DNA of 64,000 nt, taken from NCBI GenBank assembly GCA_009103225.1, contig RHPI01003261.1, positions 228,153-292,152 on the forward strand, given 5' to 3'. Shown one piece after another: positions 48,401 to 58,695 of the stretch. A model generated the notes under the pieces. That model saw only the letters and a list, made by a program, of their open reading frames with translations, was not told the origin of the DNA and made no database searches. The stretch is from Chlorokybus atmophyticus. Taxonomy: Eukaryota; Streptophyta; Chlorokybophyceae; Chlorokybales; Chlorokybaceae. How positions within the stretch are numbered: the first letter of the stretch is position 1; each line of letters opens with the position of its first letter. Both the position numbers and the translations under genes were made by a program.

Positions 48401-50415
48401 GCCAACAATAGGGTTCCTACCTACATGGTCTGCGTAATAGGGTTGCGCTCAGAGAGGGAGCGGCGGCGCTCTAGTTGGTGGCGGCGGCCTCGTTAGCGGT
48501 GTCTTTGCTGGCAGAATCTAGCTGTACCAATGGCCAGTAAAAAGGCTGTCCGCTTCGCCAAGGACATTAGTACTAAGCTGGGAATCAACTTGCAACCAGC
48601 CAGTAAGAGAAACACCTTTCGTAGGAACAACCGCCTTCGCAGCCAACAGAGTTCCCTACCCTTACCGGAGCAGGCTGATGTCGTCCAGCACCATGTGGTT
48701 GATGACCAGCCCATTGAGGCTGTCAACCCTCAGCCCGCCCATGAAGATCCGGCCATGCTCGGGCAGCATAGCGACATCAGCCAGCAGCATGAGCAGTAAG
48801 TTGACCACGCTGTTGTACCTGGCGTACTGCTCTTCATTGAGTATACATGACAGTATGCATGCCACTAACAATAGGAATGCTATACATAAACAGCCTTCAC
48901 CATGCTAAGAGACTGTCGATCAACTTAGTGCACTTGCTGCCTTACTGTGATCTCCACTGTCAGCCGATGGTGCCATTGCATGTGGTGTGTCACTGACTGC
49001 AAGATTGCTTCAGGCATCCCGTGCTTGGACAGCCAACTGTTGATTTGGCCGGCACCAGCAATGAAGCAGCAGCTACACTTCACGAAAGGGAACAGTTAGG
49101 TGGACAGCCGACTTTCGATGTTGCCAGCACCAGCAGTGCCGCGACAGCTCCACTTCAACATCAGGCTGATCCACAGCCGACTGTCAACATGCCCAGCTCC
49201 AGCAGCGCCGCAACTGCTCCACTTCAGCATCAGTCGGATCGACAGCCGACTGTTGACATGCCAATTGAAGACATGTTTCAGCCTCTTGGTAGCGATGATG
49301 ATGATCCAGAACAGCAAGAAGTGTCCTACACAATTTGCTCTTGCCCGAGGTGTCGTGGCAAGGTGAGCAATCAACTTGCGTTGCGCGCACAGTTGTCGTA
49401 CTGTAGCTGCCCATGTCTGGGAATGCTGCATGCCTGCGACTGTCCGTAGCCCACTGCACCATGCGCGCACTTTCAGCATTGCCATCCATGCTACCTACAT
49501 TGACAGTCGTATGTTGCGATTGGGCAGTGGGTTGAGTTGGAGACTTCGTTGGCTCACATGCGACTGGACGAGGCAGCGCAAGAAAGTATGCACCCACCGC
49601 CAATGCCTTCAGCGCAATGTGATGCACCTCAACCCGGCATTTCTCGTCAACAACAATCCTCGGAAACACCCACGCAAAAAATGCTGGACAAGTTCATGTC
49701 GTTGCTGACAGACTTGGAGGACTCTCATGCACAGCAATCACTGATCAACAACGTGCTGAAAACTGTTTTTGGTGCCGAAGACTCCATTGTACAGCTGGCC
49801 AAGGATCTCGCCTACGACCACAGTCAGCTCCGTAACGATCTCCATGCCTTGCTCGGCCAGCGCAACCCCTCCGAGCCGGCTGACATCACGGCCGTCGATG
49901 CATTGCTGACTTCCATCGAAATGCCAGAGTCACAGAGATATACAGCATGCACACGATGCAATTATCTCTTTTTTGATGCCTATCCATCAGGCTACGGTGA
50001 CTGCGAGGACAGCTGCCAAGACGACAGTCGCCACAAGATTCTGAAATGCTTGTAGGAACAGCCGTGCGGAGGCGAATGCGGGCGCATGCGCAAGGAGTGT
50101 ATAGATTTTCTGTACACGCCCATTGGTTCAAGACTCGGTCCGTGGCTGCAAGTTCCTTTGATCGCATATGACAACCTTGCTGCTTGGCGAGACAAAGACA
50201 CCTGGTTTAACGTGCCAGCAAACCATCCCCCAGCTCCTCAATGGGAAGCTTGGCATGGCAGCAAGTAGAGAGAACTGACTGTTTTGGGGGACTGCACGAA
50301 GACCATCCCTCTGCCAAACAAATGCGACTGTGGACGCTACAATTATGACATTGACATGTCGCAGCACAGGGATGGTTATCAGAAATGGCATTGCGAATGC
50401 TCCTATGAGAATGAA

Positions 50416-50873
50416 TGTTGACATACACACGTGCAAGTGACACGCCAACAACATCAACACAAGAGCATGACTGCTACTGCCGCCATAGCAACCGCACACA
50501 TGCTACATCGTGACCTCTTTTTTTTCATTGCAACAAGTCTGGGCTTTATACCCCGCCAGTCTCTACACACGTCTACATTGGCAAGCACCGCGTGCGCTAT
50601 ACTCAGCCGATTGCTGTTCAGTAAGCTACGCTGTCTAGCTCACAACCAGAGCTTTCCAACAAGCTAAGCCACGTCTGCTAAGCTTACGTATCCACGAAGC
50701 TACACGATTGCTCCCAAGGCTCTACCAAGCAGCTTGGTCCGGAGTCCGTCATGACTCGACCGTCTTGCTAAGTCTGGAGTCCACGCGCTTCTTCCTGGTA
50801 CCTTCGACCCTCGACTCCTGTATGAAGGGCAAGCTGACCGGATACAAGCATCACCCATGTAATACCTTCAACA
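50416..50873. mobile_element. Solo copia-type LTR with 5-bp target duplication
   Basis: This 458-bp unit starts TGTTGACA and ends TTCAACA, with ATGAA on both sides (50411-50415 and 50874-50878). Removing it restores the transposase frame (…YENE|EVAQQC…). It is closely similar to the LTRs at 52674-53128 and 54262-54665. A solo LTR is what recombination between the two LTRs of an inserted retrotransposon leaves behind. Confidence 0.92.
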
Positions 50874-51254
50874 ATGAAGAGGTTGCGCAGCAGTGTACTG
50901 GAGACCCACGCAACATTGGGCTCATGCTGCACAGTGATGGTTTCAGCTGCGCATCCACTACAAAGCGGAGCACCCTTGTCATCAACGTCGTTGTGCTCAA
51001 TGGAGGCAAGCGCGTCAGCTCACAGGCGTCTTCCATCATGCCAGTAGTATTTGTCCCAGTTGACGAGCTACTCGACGCGGACAAGGACTGTCTGAACCCG
51101 TTCATGAAGCCCATGGTGGATGAGTTGGAGGATTTGTACGCCATGGGCTTCCCCACGCACTACGGTTTGGACTCCAGCCAGGTGGACATCAAGCTCCCTC
51201 ATTGATTGGCTGGTACGCTCGCATGCATCTGTTTAGCAGTGCCATGCGCACGCA

Positions 51255-51410
51255 GCTGTTCTTGCGACTGTCATATGTATGGAATGCATTGTTGTGCTTG
51301 TTTAAGTTCAGGACTGTCTTTGCGCTGTCAACTGCGACTGTCAATCATATGCACTCCACTGCTATGCTTGTATGAGTTCGCTTGAGCAAGGCTGTCCATG
51401 CGACTGTCAA
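51255..51410. repeat. Tandem repeat in the transposase intron, GCGACTGTCA units
   Basis: Two diverged units of about 75-90 bp contain GCGACTGTCA, ATATG, GCATTG or CCACTG, and TATGCTTG or TGTGCTTG. The same CGACTGTC motif recurs through 48030-52130. Confidence 0.55.
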
Positions 51411-52673
51411 GTCAGTGTGTCAAGTCTGTGTGTTGCTTCATTGGCTTACACATGCAGTTTGTGCGCCTGCCCATGTCCGACAGTCCATTCTAGGTCCCAT
51501 GTCCGACAGTCCAAATCGACAGTCGCGGTTGTGTCCCGTGCATAGTCGCGTACGCGCGCTGCTGCGCACGAAGCAATGAGTCCTGATGCCTCCAATGGTT
51601 TGCAGGTGATAAGATTTTCCTGAGAGCCATGGTCATGAACATTGCCGGTGACAATCCAGCCCAAAGCGAGATGGGGCAATTCAAGAATGGCGGCTTATGC
51701 GGTTGCAGGGCTTGTTGCCTGCTGGCAACTCATATCCGGCACTCTACTGTCACCAAAAAAGTCACTCAAGATCCCAGCACTGGCAACGATGTTGTTGAAG
51801 AAACTCGGAGCAACAGGACCGACTTCCACTATGCTAGCAGCCGCTACCACAGTCGCCATCCATTTGCCAAAAGAACTGCAGAGGCCACATACCAGCTGGC
51901 CGATGAAGTTGAAAGCACAGAAGATCCTAATCGCAAGAAAGAAAAGGCCAAGAAGTATGGCGTCAACGGGCTGTCGCCTTTGTGGAGGCTTTGGCAGATG
52001 TACAAGTTTGACCCATGTCAGGACATGGTCTTTGATATCATGCACACGCTAGCCGAAGGACTGGCCAAGAGCTTGACAGCCTGCACTCTGATGGATGGTG
52101 GGGACGAGCAGGTCAGCAAGGCTGACATCGACAGTCGGCTGTCCGTGATGAGAAATGCAAGACCAAGAGAGGTGAAGAATGGTAATTGCTGGCCACACGA
52201 CCTCAGCAGTCGCCTTGGATGGTGGAAGGCGCAGGAGCACCAGTTCTTCGTGCAATTTGGTGTGCACTATGTTTTTCACAAGCTGCTCAGCGAAAAAAGG
52301 AGAGATCTTGTCATGTGTCTCCACATGATCTTCCGCTTATTCTTTGACATCTCACGGCGCTTTGGTTGGGATTCCGACCGCCTGGAGCTCGCAGATGCAT
52401 TGCTCAGGTACTGGAAGGTCAACAGCGAGATCTGCTTTGGCACCAATAAAAAGATTTTAGAGCATATTGCGGGAACTTGCCACCTGCTTGACAACATCCG
52501 TAGACACGGCAGCCATGACGTGTTTTGGTGCTACGCCGCTGAGCGCGCTGTGAAGCTGTATGTCAACACCCCGTCCAACTGCAAGGATTACGAGATCAGC
52601 TTTATGAAACGTTCTGTCAGGAGATGGTTTGTGCGACTATTTGGCGTCATGCGTGACGATCAGCGTTCAGGCC

Positions 52674-54665
52674 TGTTGACATACACACGTGCAAGTGACA
52701 CCCCAACAACATCAACAGATTTTAGAGCATGACTGCTATTGCCATAGCATCCGCACACATGCTACATCGTGACCTCTTATCTTCATTGCAACAAGTCTGG
52801 GCTTTATACCCCGCCAGTCTCTACACACGTCTACATTAGCAAGCACCGCGTGCGCTATACTCAGCCGATTGCTGTTTTGTAAGCTACGCTGTCTAGCTCA
52901 CAACTAGAGCTTTTCAACAAGCTAAGCCACGCCTGTTAAGCTTACGTATCCACAAAGCTACGCGATTTCTTCCAAGGCTCTACCAAGCATCTGGTCCGGA
53001 GTCCGTCCTGGCTCGACCATCTTGCTAAGTCCGGAGTCCACGTGCTCAGCCCATACCTTGGACTCTCGACTCTTGTGTAGAGGGCAAGCTGACCGGATGC
53101 AAGCATCACTCATGTGATACCTTCAACACTCCCACGCGGGCAGCTTGTCCTTCAACATCAGCTTCTCCATTACTCACGCACACCGCTTGCTCTCACGCAA
53201 GCCTTCACCTTTTTTCTCACGTCTCCATGCTTCTCATGGATGACCTTGAAGTCGTTCACTTCCACAGCAACTCGAGCCTCATGGTTGACCACCAACCTTG
53301 CTCCTTGCTGTACATACATGTTGCCTTCATGCACCCGCTGCATCTGTCCTCGTTAACAGTGCCTCCGCCGCTGGTATCAGCCCATGACTCCTCTAGTCAA
53401 CTTGCTTTCCACCACTTGCAGCTCCCACGGGCTCCGCAATCGCAACCTACTTGTGCCTCCTTGTTACTCATGACCTTGTGGTATCTTGCAACTCCATCCT
53501 CAACCACCCTTTTCAATGTAGCAACCTTGCGCACACCATGGCCATCTTCATGTCCACGTCCACATGCTTCTGCGTATAGCCTCCAAGCTTCACGCCTCCA
53601 GGATGCTCCATGTCCAGCTTCCAAGCGATCACGCTTCCAGGATGCTCATCTCGCTTCCTCGCATGCACCTTCAGCCAAGCACTCCACATGCTTCAACCAA
53701 AGTACCAAGCACTTTACCGTGCTTCACCGAGGACTGCCCTCGCTCCCCTTCTCGGAAGGTCCATCAAACACTTCACCGTGCTCGACCTCCAGGGTTGCCA
53801 TCTGCTCCCCTTCCTTCCACCAAGCACATCAACGTGCTTACCACGGGTTGCCTCTCGCATTCCTCAGAGCGCTTCACCACGCTCCACCAAGTACTCCTCG
53901 CACTCAGCAACACGAGCTGACATCTTCAGCTCCCACGTATCAAGGACGCCTCCTCTACCAAGTACTTCACGTACTCTTCTTCAGTCATCAGAAGATCTCC
54001 ATCATCTCCTCCTCTTGGTCCATGTACTTCCGCATCTCCTTGTGGGCCAGTAGTAGCTCCATCTTCACACTCCAAGTGTTGTAGTCGTCAACGTCCAGTA
54101 GTCCAATCGCGATCTTCAAGCCGTCCATGCTAGTGGTCTTGGTTGGTTGCCCTTTCTGCTCACAGACCTCACAACCCCACACTACCACAAAGCAACCACA
54201 ACTACACATACAATTGTAACACACTCCATCAACCTACACAAGCATGTGTGGGCCCATCACCTGTTGACATACACACGTGCAAGTGACACGCCAACAACAT
54301 CAACACAAGAGCATGACTGCTACTGCCGCCATAGCATCCGCACACATGCTACATCGTGACCTCTTATCTTCATTGCAACAAGTCTGGGCTTTATACCCCG
54401 CCAGTCTCTACACACGTCTACAATGGCAAGCACCGCGTGCGCTATACTTAGCCGATTGCTGTTCTGTAAGCTACGCTGTCTAGCTCACAACCAGAGCTTT
54501 CCAACAAGCTAAGCCACGCCTGCTAAGCTTACGTTACCACGAAGCTACGCGGTTTCTCCCAACGCTCTACTCAGCATCTGGTCCGGAGTCCGTCCTGGCT
54601 CGACCATCTTGCTAAGTCTGGAGTCCACGCGCTTCTTCCTGGTACCTTCGACCCTCGACTCCTGT
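52674..54665 (-). mobile_element. Non-autonomous copia-type LTR retrotransposon
   Basis: The plus-strand left LTR is 52674-53128 and the right LTR is 54262-54665, which lacks about 50 bp at its outer end. On the minus strand the LTR runs TGTTGAAGG…TGTCAACA. Internal DNA is only 1.1 kb. Next to the right LTR the minus strand reads MDGLKIAIGLLDVDDYNTWS, a copia gag start. GTGGGAG just before the left LTR suits a polypurine tract. No protease, reverse transcriptase or integrase is present, so the copy depended on other elements. It inserted into the 3' part of the transposase gene. No duplication can be checked because the right end is truncated. Confidence 0.82.
53997..54134 (-). pseudogene. 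copia gag fragment
   Basis: A start at 54134 gives about 45 codons beginning MDGLKIAIGLLDVDDYNTWS and ending at a stop. The pattern of a small hydrophobic start, then YNTW and a helical VKMELLLAHK, is typical of the copia gag N-terminus, which forms the particle shell. The rest of gag and all of pol are absent. An upstream in-frame ATG lies at 54224. Confidence 0.65.
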
Positions 54666-54687
54666 CTCTCATCAATAGCCTTGGCAC

Positions 54688-54742
54688 CAACCGCCGCAGC
54701 CGCCGCAACCGCCGCCGCAGCTACAGCAGCTGCAGCCGCTTT
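54688..54742. repeat. (GCC/GCA)n repeat
   Basis: Imperfect GCC and GCA units directly follow the truncated LTR end. It may mark a recombination or insertion junction. Confidence 0.7.
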
Positions 54743-54828
54743 TTCTAGTGTCATGCTTACTTGCATGCCTGCACAAAGAAGCTGAAGCAGCCATCGTTGC
54801 TTCTAGTCGCACATGCACAGTCTATATT

Positions 54829-57800
54829 TCGCTGTTGTTCAGGCTAGGCGATTGCCGCCACCAACCGTGCAGGGCTATCTGCTGGACCACATGGAGTTCA
54901 TTCCCGGCAGATGTCTATGCTTGCTTGATGACTCTTGCTGTGCATTTGCTTACTCTACCGGAGCAGTCTATCAGTCTATCATGCAAATTGTGTCGTTTTC
55001 CATTTCACAATGGGCAGATTTCACAGTGTGCTTATGTCGTTTCGACTGATGTGGGCTGGGACAGCGCATGGGTGTATCTGCACATTTGATTGCACAGCGT
55101 GCGGGAAAGAGGTTGCAAAAGAGTGCCGTCTTTTGTTTTCCAACGTGCACCTGGCAAGTACAGCCTAGCCGTTAGATAACACGCATGTTATTAATATGCA
55201 ATACATTGTCGCTTTTCCGTCATACTCGTAAACACGGTTGTCCCAATTCGTATGTCACCTATGCAGGTGGCGCAGCTGCCATGCCGAGCCTCAGTGCAAG
55301 CAATCAGCGCGATGGGGTTATAAGCATTGTGGCCGTCTCAGTTAGTAGATCAGATTGGAGTGCTGGTGGCAGCACCGACAGAATCCTGCAGGTCTGGAAC
55401 GTTTGGTGCGCGCGCGCGCGTGTGTATATGTGTGTACATGTGTTTATGTACTTGTATGTGTCTCTGTATCTCTCTCCCTCTGCTCTCATCACTCTCTCCA
55501 AAATCCCTCCCTCCCTCCCTCCCTTCCCCTTCCCACCTTCCATCCCTCCCCGTGTACACACACACACACATCAGCACGCGCTCACTCAACTCCGCGGGGC
55601 TCACCACATTTGTATGACAAGTCCCACACGCAGTCAAACTCAACCAACTCGCCGGAGTTAAGTAGGTAGGTACCTTCTGCCCCTGCTAGAAGCCACATGT
55701 CAGACCCTTCACCTGCTACGCCACCAAGTCGCTTTAAGGTGATCTACAGCCAAAGTGGAACATTGGCAGTGGAGCCTACGGACAAGTGTGCATGCTCAAG
55801 CACTCAGCAAGCACGAAAGCATGCATGCACATGCATGCATGCATCCATGCGTGCGTGCGCTTGCGCATATACACGCGCAAGTGCACGCACACATGGCAGG
55901 CGCATGCAAGAATGCATGTTCTCTTGTGCTCTCTCTGTCTTCATTTCTCTCACGGGCTCTGGCAATTGCCACACACGCATGTACATATACAAGTATACAC
56001 ACACTTGTTGAGATTGGCTCATAGACCTATACAGCAACAGTCTCATAGTATAAGACGTGTGCTGTAGGCGCGCTCATACATCGCACTATCCAGTGCAGCC
56101 TATGAGCCAGCGATGCCTGGTCATTGGGTTCTAACAGTGATAGGCGGCTGTGTGTGGCACGCGTGTATGTGCATGAGGTACACCCACAATGCTTGGAGAC
56201 GCATGCATGTGTTTCCACACTCATGCGTATATGCATGTGTGCACGTAGGTGTGTTCGTGCGCTTACACACATGTGCTTGCGCCTGTGCTTAAACGTGTGT
56301 GCGCGACTGTGTGCAAATTGACACACACCTACTGTTGCAAGCGTGTCTGAAACAGTCATGCATAGGTGATTTGGAACGTCGCTATCAGTCGGGGAACCTG
56401 ATGCTGCTGCTCTTGTCAAGGCGCGGGGCCGGGGGGCGCTGCAATCCGAAGCACCTGCTGGACCTCAAGGTGCTACCTTGAGGTTGCGCTCATGGTAAGC
56501 GGGGGGGGGGGGGGGGGGGGNCACGCGCTCATGCACTTGCGTGTGCATGTACACTGCTATGCATGACACATGCACGTATGTACGTGCATACATGTTCACG
56601 TACACACACTGACTATAAATATCTGGCTCATAGCCCGCACTTTCCAGTGCGGCCTATGAGCCAGTTGCTAGCGAGGGTTGGTGGAGTGAGCCCGCTGCTG
56701 CTCCGCAGAACTGGAGGGCGAGGTGCTAACGCTGAACAGCAGGTGAGCGGAGGGAAGGGCGAGGGGGAGAACATGTCCGCGCATACGCACGTACACAAGC
56801 TCGCGTAGTCTGTGCGTGCTCACGGGCATGCATGTGCAACATGCATGCGCTTCAACACGCATGCAATAGACATATACACACGCTTTTTACAGTCGGTTCA
56901 GAGACCGCACTGTCCAGTGTGGCCTATGAGGCAGTTCTGCGTGTATCCTATACACGTGAACAGGTGTCCCTCCCCTCTTCCTCCTTCAAGAGATGCCCAC
57001 ACATCTACAAGCATGCGCATGTAAATGCGCTCACGCGCACGCACATGTGCAGGTACAAGGAGCTGGCAATCAGCAACCCGCTTCGGAAGAGAGAGAGAAG
57101 TTGGTAGTGCAAGGCTCTGCGTACGCTTTTGGCACTACCTGGCCCCAGCTGCCCATGCTCGCTACCATCTTCCAGGTGCGCTGCGTGCATGTGTGCGAAT
57201 GCGCATGTGCATGCTTATGTGCGTGCGCATGCGCGTGTGTTTGTTGTGAGACGCTGCTCTTGTGTAAATGTGCAGGCACGCACTTACCATCAAGTTCATA
57301 GGCCGCACTGTCCACACAGGCATGCGCATGCAAGCACGCAAGTACTTTGTCATGCACGCACGTGCACACATAGTACACACACTTGTTAGGCTATCAGCTA
57401 TGATAGTGCAGCTTTATTGGCTGCACTATCCGGTGCAGCCTATGAGACCGCACTGACCAGTGCGGCCTCTGAGCCAGCGATACGTGGTCATTAATATGTA
57501 AAAGTCATAGGCGGATGTATGGAAGCGCCAGCTGTATAGGCAGGCCTGCTTACATGCATGTGTCCGCAAGTGCATTCACTTCTTTGTATGCACACGCAGA
57601 CATCAGTAGTCGCTGACAATTGCACTTGTGGGCCCATGCAGATCGCGCAGGTGTGGAAGCAATGGTATGGGGGTGAGGAGCGGGCACTAGACCGGCCAAC
57701 AGGTACCAACTGTGCTGTAGTACTGGGCGTATGTGACTGTTCATGTGTTTTATGTGTGCATGCGCGCGTGTGTGCCATAGTTTGTTATGCTATTGACGTT

Positions 57801-57850
57801 TGCTTCACAGTTTGGAGACAGCTTGCAGATAGTACGTCGGTGTAGTAATG
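54829..57850 (+). CDS. Unidentified multi-exon gene in repeat-rich DNA, exons tentative
   Basis: I do not recognise the product. Short coding-like segments with good splice sites lie far apart. They encode DLERRYQSGNLMLLLLSRRG (about 56372-56469), LLARVGGVSPLLLRRTGG (about 56662-56741), EREKLVVQGSAYAFGTTWPQ then LPMLATIFQ (about 57052-57175), and IAQVWKQWYGGEERALDRP (about 57642-57700). Further candidates lie near 55265-55390 and 55700-55790. Introns are packed with CA/TG runs and palindromes. Hydrophobic and aromatic residues recur at helical spacing, suggesting a large helical protein. Start, stop and phases are not established. Confidence 0.4.
55480..55580. repeat. Pyrimidine-rich and (CA)n low-complexity run
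   Basis: CCCT units are followed by a CACACA run. TG/CA and ATGC-rich simple sequence continues at intervals through 55800-57400. Confidence 0.8.
56082..57475. repeat. Dispersed palindromic repeats, CCGCACT..AGTGCGG type
   Basis: At least six related units occur, at about 56082-56112, 56623-56664, 56894-56933, 57298-57320, 57421-57446 and 57447-57475. The best is a 42-base palindrome: CTGGCTCATAG outermost and CCGCACT inside, around a four-base loop. Some copies are followed by CGATGCCTGGTCATT-like text. They lie between putative exons. Confidence 0.75.
56501..56521. other. Poly-G run ending in one unknown base
   Basis: About twenty G in a row precede an N. It is probably an assembly or sequencing limit. 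Confidence 0.85.
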
Positions 57851-57859
57851 GTTATGCAC

Positions 57860-58695
57860 AATACGAAGCAATGATGGTGAACATCAGTCTTTGTTTGTGG
57901 GTCTGTTAGCGTTGAGTTCTGCGTGCATGCCCTTACATGCTTGACAATAGAGCTGTACAAGTGATTGGCATCGCAGTGGCATACTTGGCAAGAGCAGCAT
58001 CAAATTATCTTAGCAAGTATTCGTGGCGTTCTGAATGTTATTAGGCCATGACGAGCAGACACCCGTTGGGCCATCTGCTTGTCATGGCTTGGTGAGTGTT
58101 AGGGCAACCGCGGCAGCGCTACAAGCCATGGCCTGGATATGTTGGCTTAGTCGCCACCAGACTAGCATGACCAGGCCAGCGGCGCGGCCTGGTGCTCTTG
58201 GTATGGAGCACCAGGCCGCCCGCCGGGCCACCAGCAGCGGCGGCCCAACAGCGGCTTAGTTGCTGCAGCTAGCTGAACACCGTTAGTTGCCAAAGCATAG
58301 TTTAATTACAGTGTGTAACCACTCCCGGTCAATCCTTGCTGGCCCGGCTGCAGGCGGTCAACAACGGCATGGAAAAATACAAATTAGGAGAGACGCGCAC
58401 CAGCCATGGTCCGTACCTATGGACCATGGTTTTTGTTCATCGCATCCGGATTAAACAAGCGATTGTAGACCAATAATGGTTGTAGCAAAGGACCATACCT
58501 GCTCCATTTCATATCGGCTTCTGACCGGGAACAGCCGTGGTCCGGGTCAGGGGGACCAAGCGTGACAGTTACGTAACTTTTGGACCAGCCCTAGTCCCCG
58601 CGTTCGGACCAAGGCGGGCGACCCTGGTCCGGACCCCAAGCCGCCCTGGAGTTTTTACCCTGGTCCATACGTGCGGACCAGCAGGCTGGTCCGTG
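57860..58695. other. Non-coding DNA with a second GGACC/GGTCC cluster
   Basis: No gene is seen. Between about 58400 and 58690 GGACC and GGTCC occur many times, including ATGGACCATGG at 58419, resembling the array at 47390-48400 but less regular. It directly precedes the gypsy integrase fragment. Confidence 0.55.

Larger units (their letters stand above)
48530..52673 (+). pseudogene. CACTA/Plavaka-like transposase (Tnp2/DUF4218-type), interrupted
   Basis: The exons are 48530-48795, 49014-49362, 49528 to a donor near 51221, and 51606 onward, with matching phases. A solo LTR (50416-50873) sits inside exon 3. Residues 1-200 are polar, with four near-repeats around QPTVDM and STSSAATAPLQHQ. A zinc-like CSCPRCRGK and Cys pairs (CTRCNYLF) follow. 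The Tnp2 core has LMLHSDGFSC, IMPVVFVPVDELLDA, DNPAQSEMGQFKNG, CGCRACC and GLSPLWRLWQMYKFDPCQDM. A DUF4218-like part has HLLDNIRRHGSHDVFW. Stops lie at 50053 (TAG), 50266 (TAG) and about 51204 (TGA). The 3' end is cut by the copia LTR at 52674. This kind of enzyme binds sub-terminal repeats and excises its element. Confidence 0.82.

Noticed and set aside
53227-54084. 285-codon plus-strand frame inside the copia derivative
   Set aside because: It is His/Ser/Pro-rich text antisense to the element and lacks any domain; it reflects the CTTCACC-rich composition.
50416-54665. One long retrotransposon from the first LTR copy to the last
   Set aside because: The first LTR has its own exact 5-bp duplication inside a transposase exon, so it is a solo LTR. 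Only the second and third copies bracket gag.
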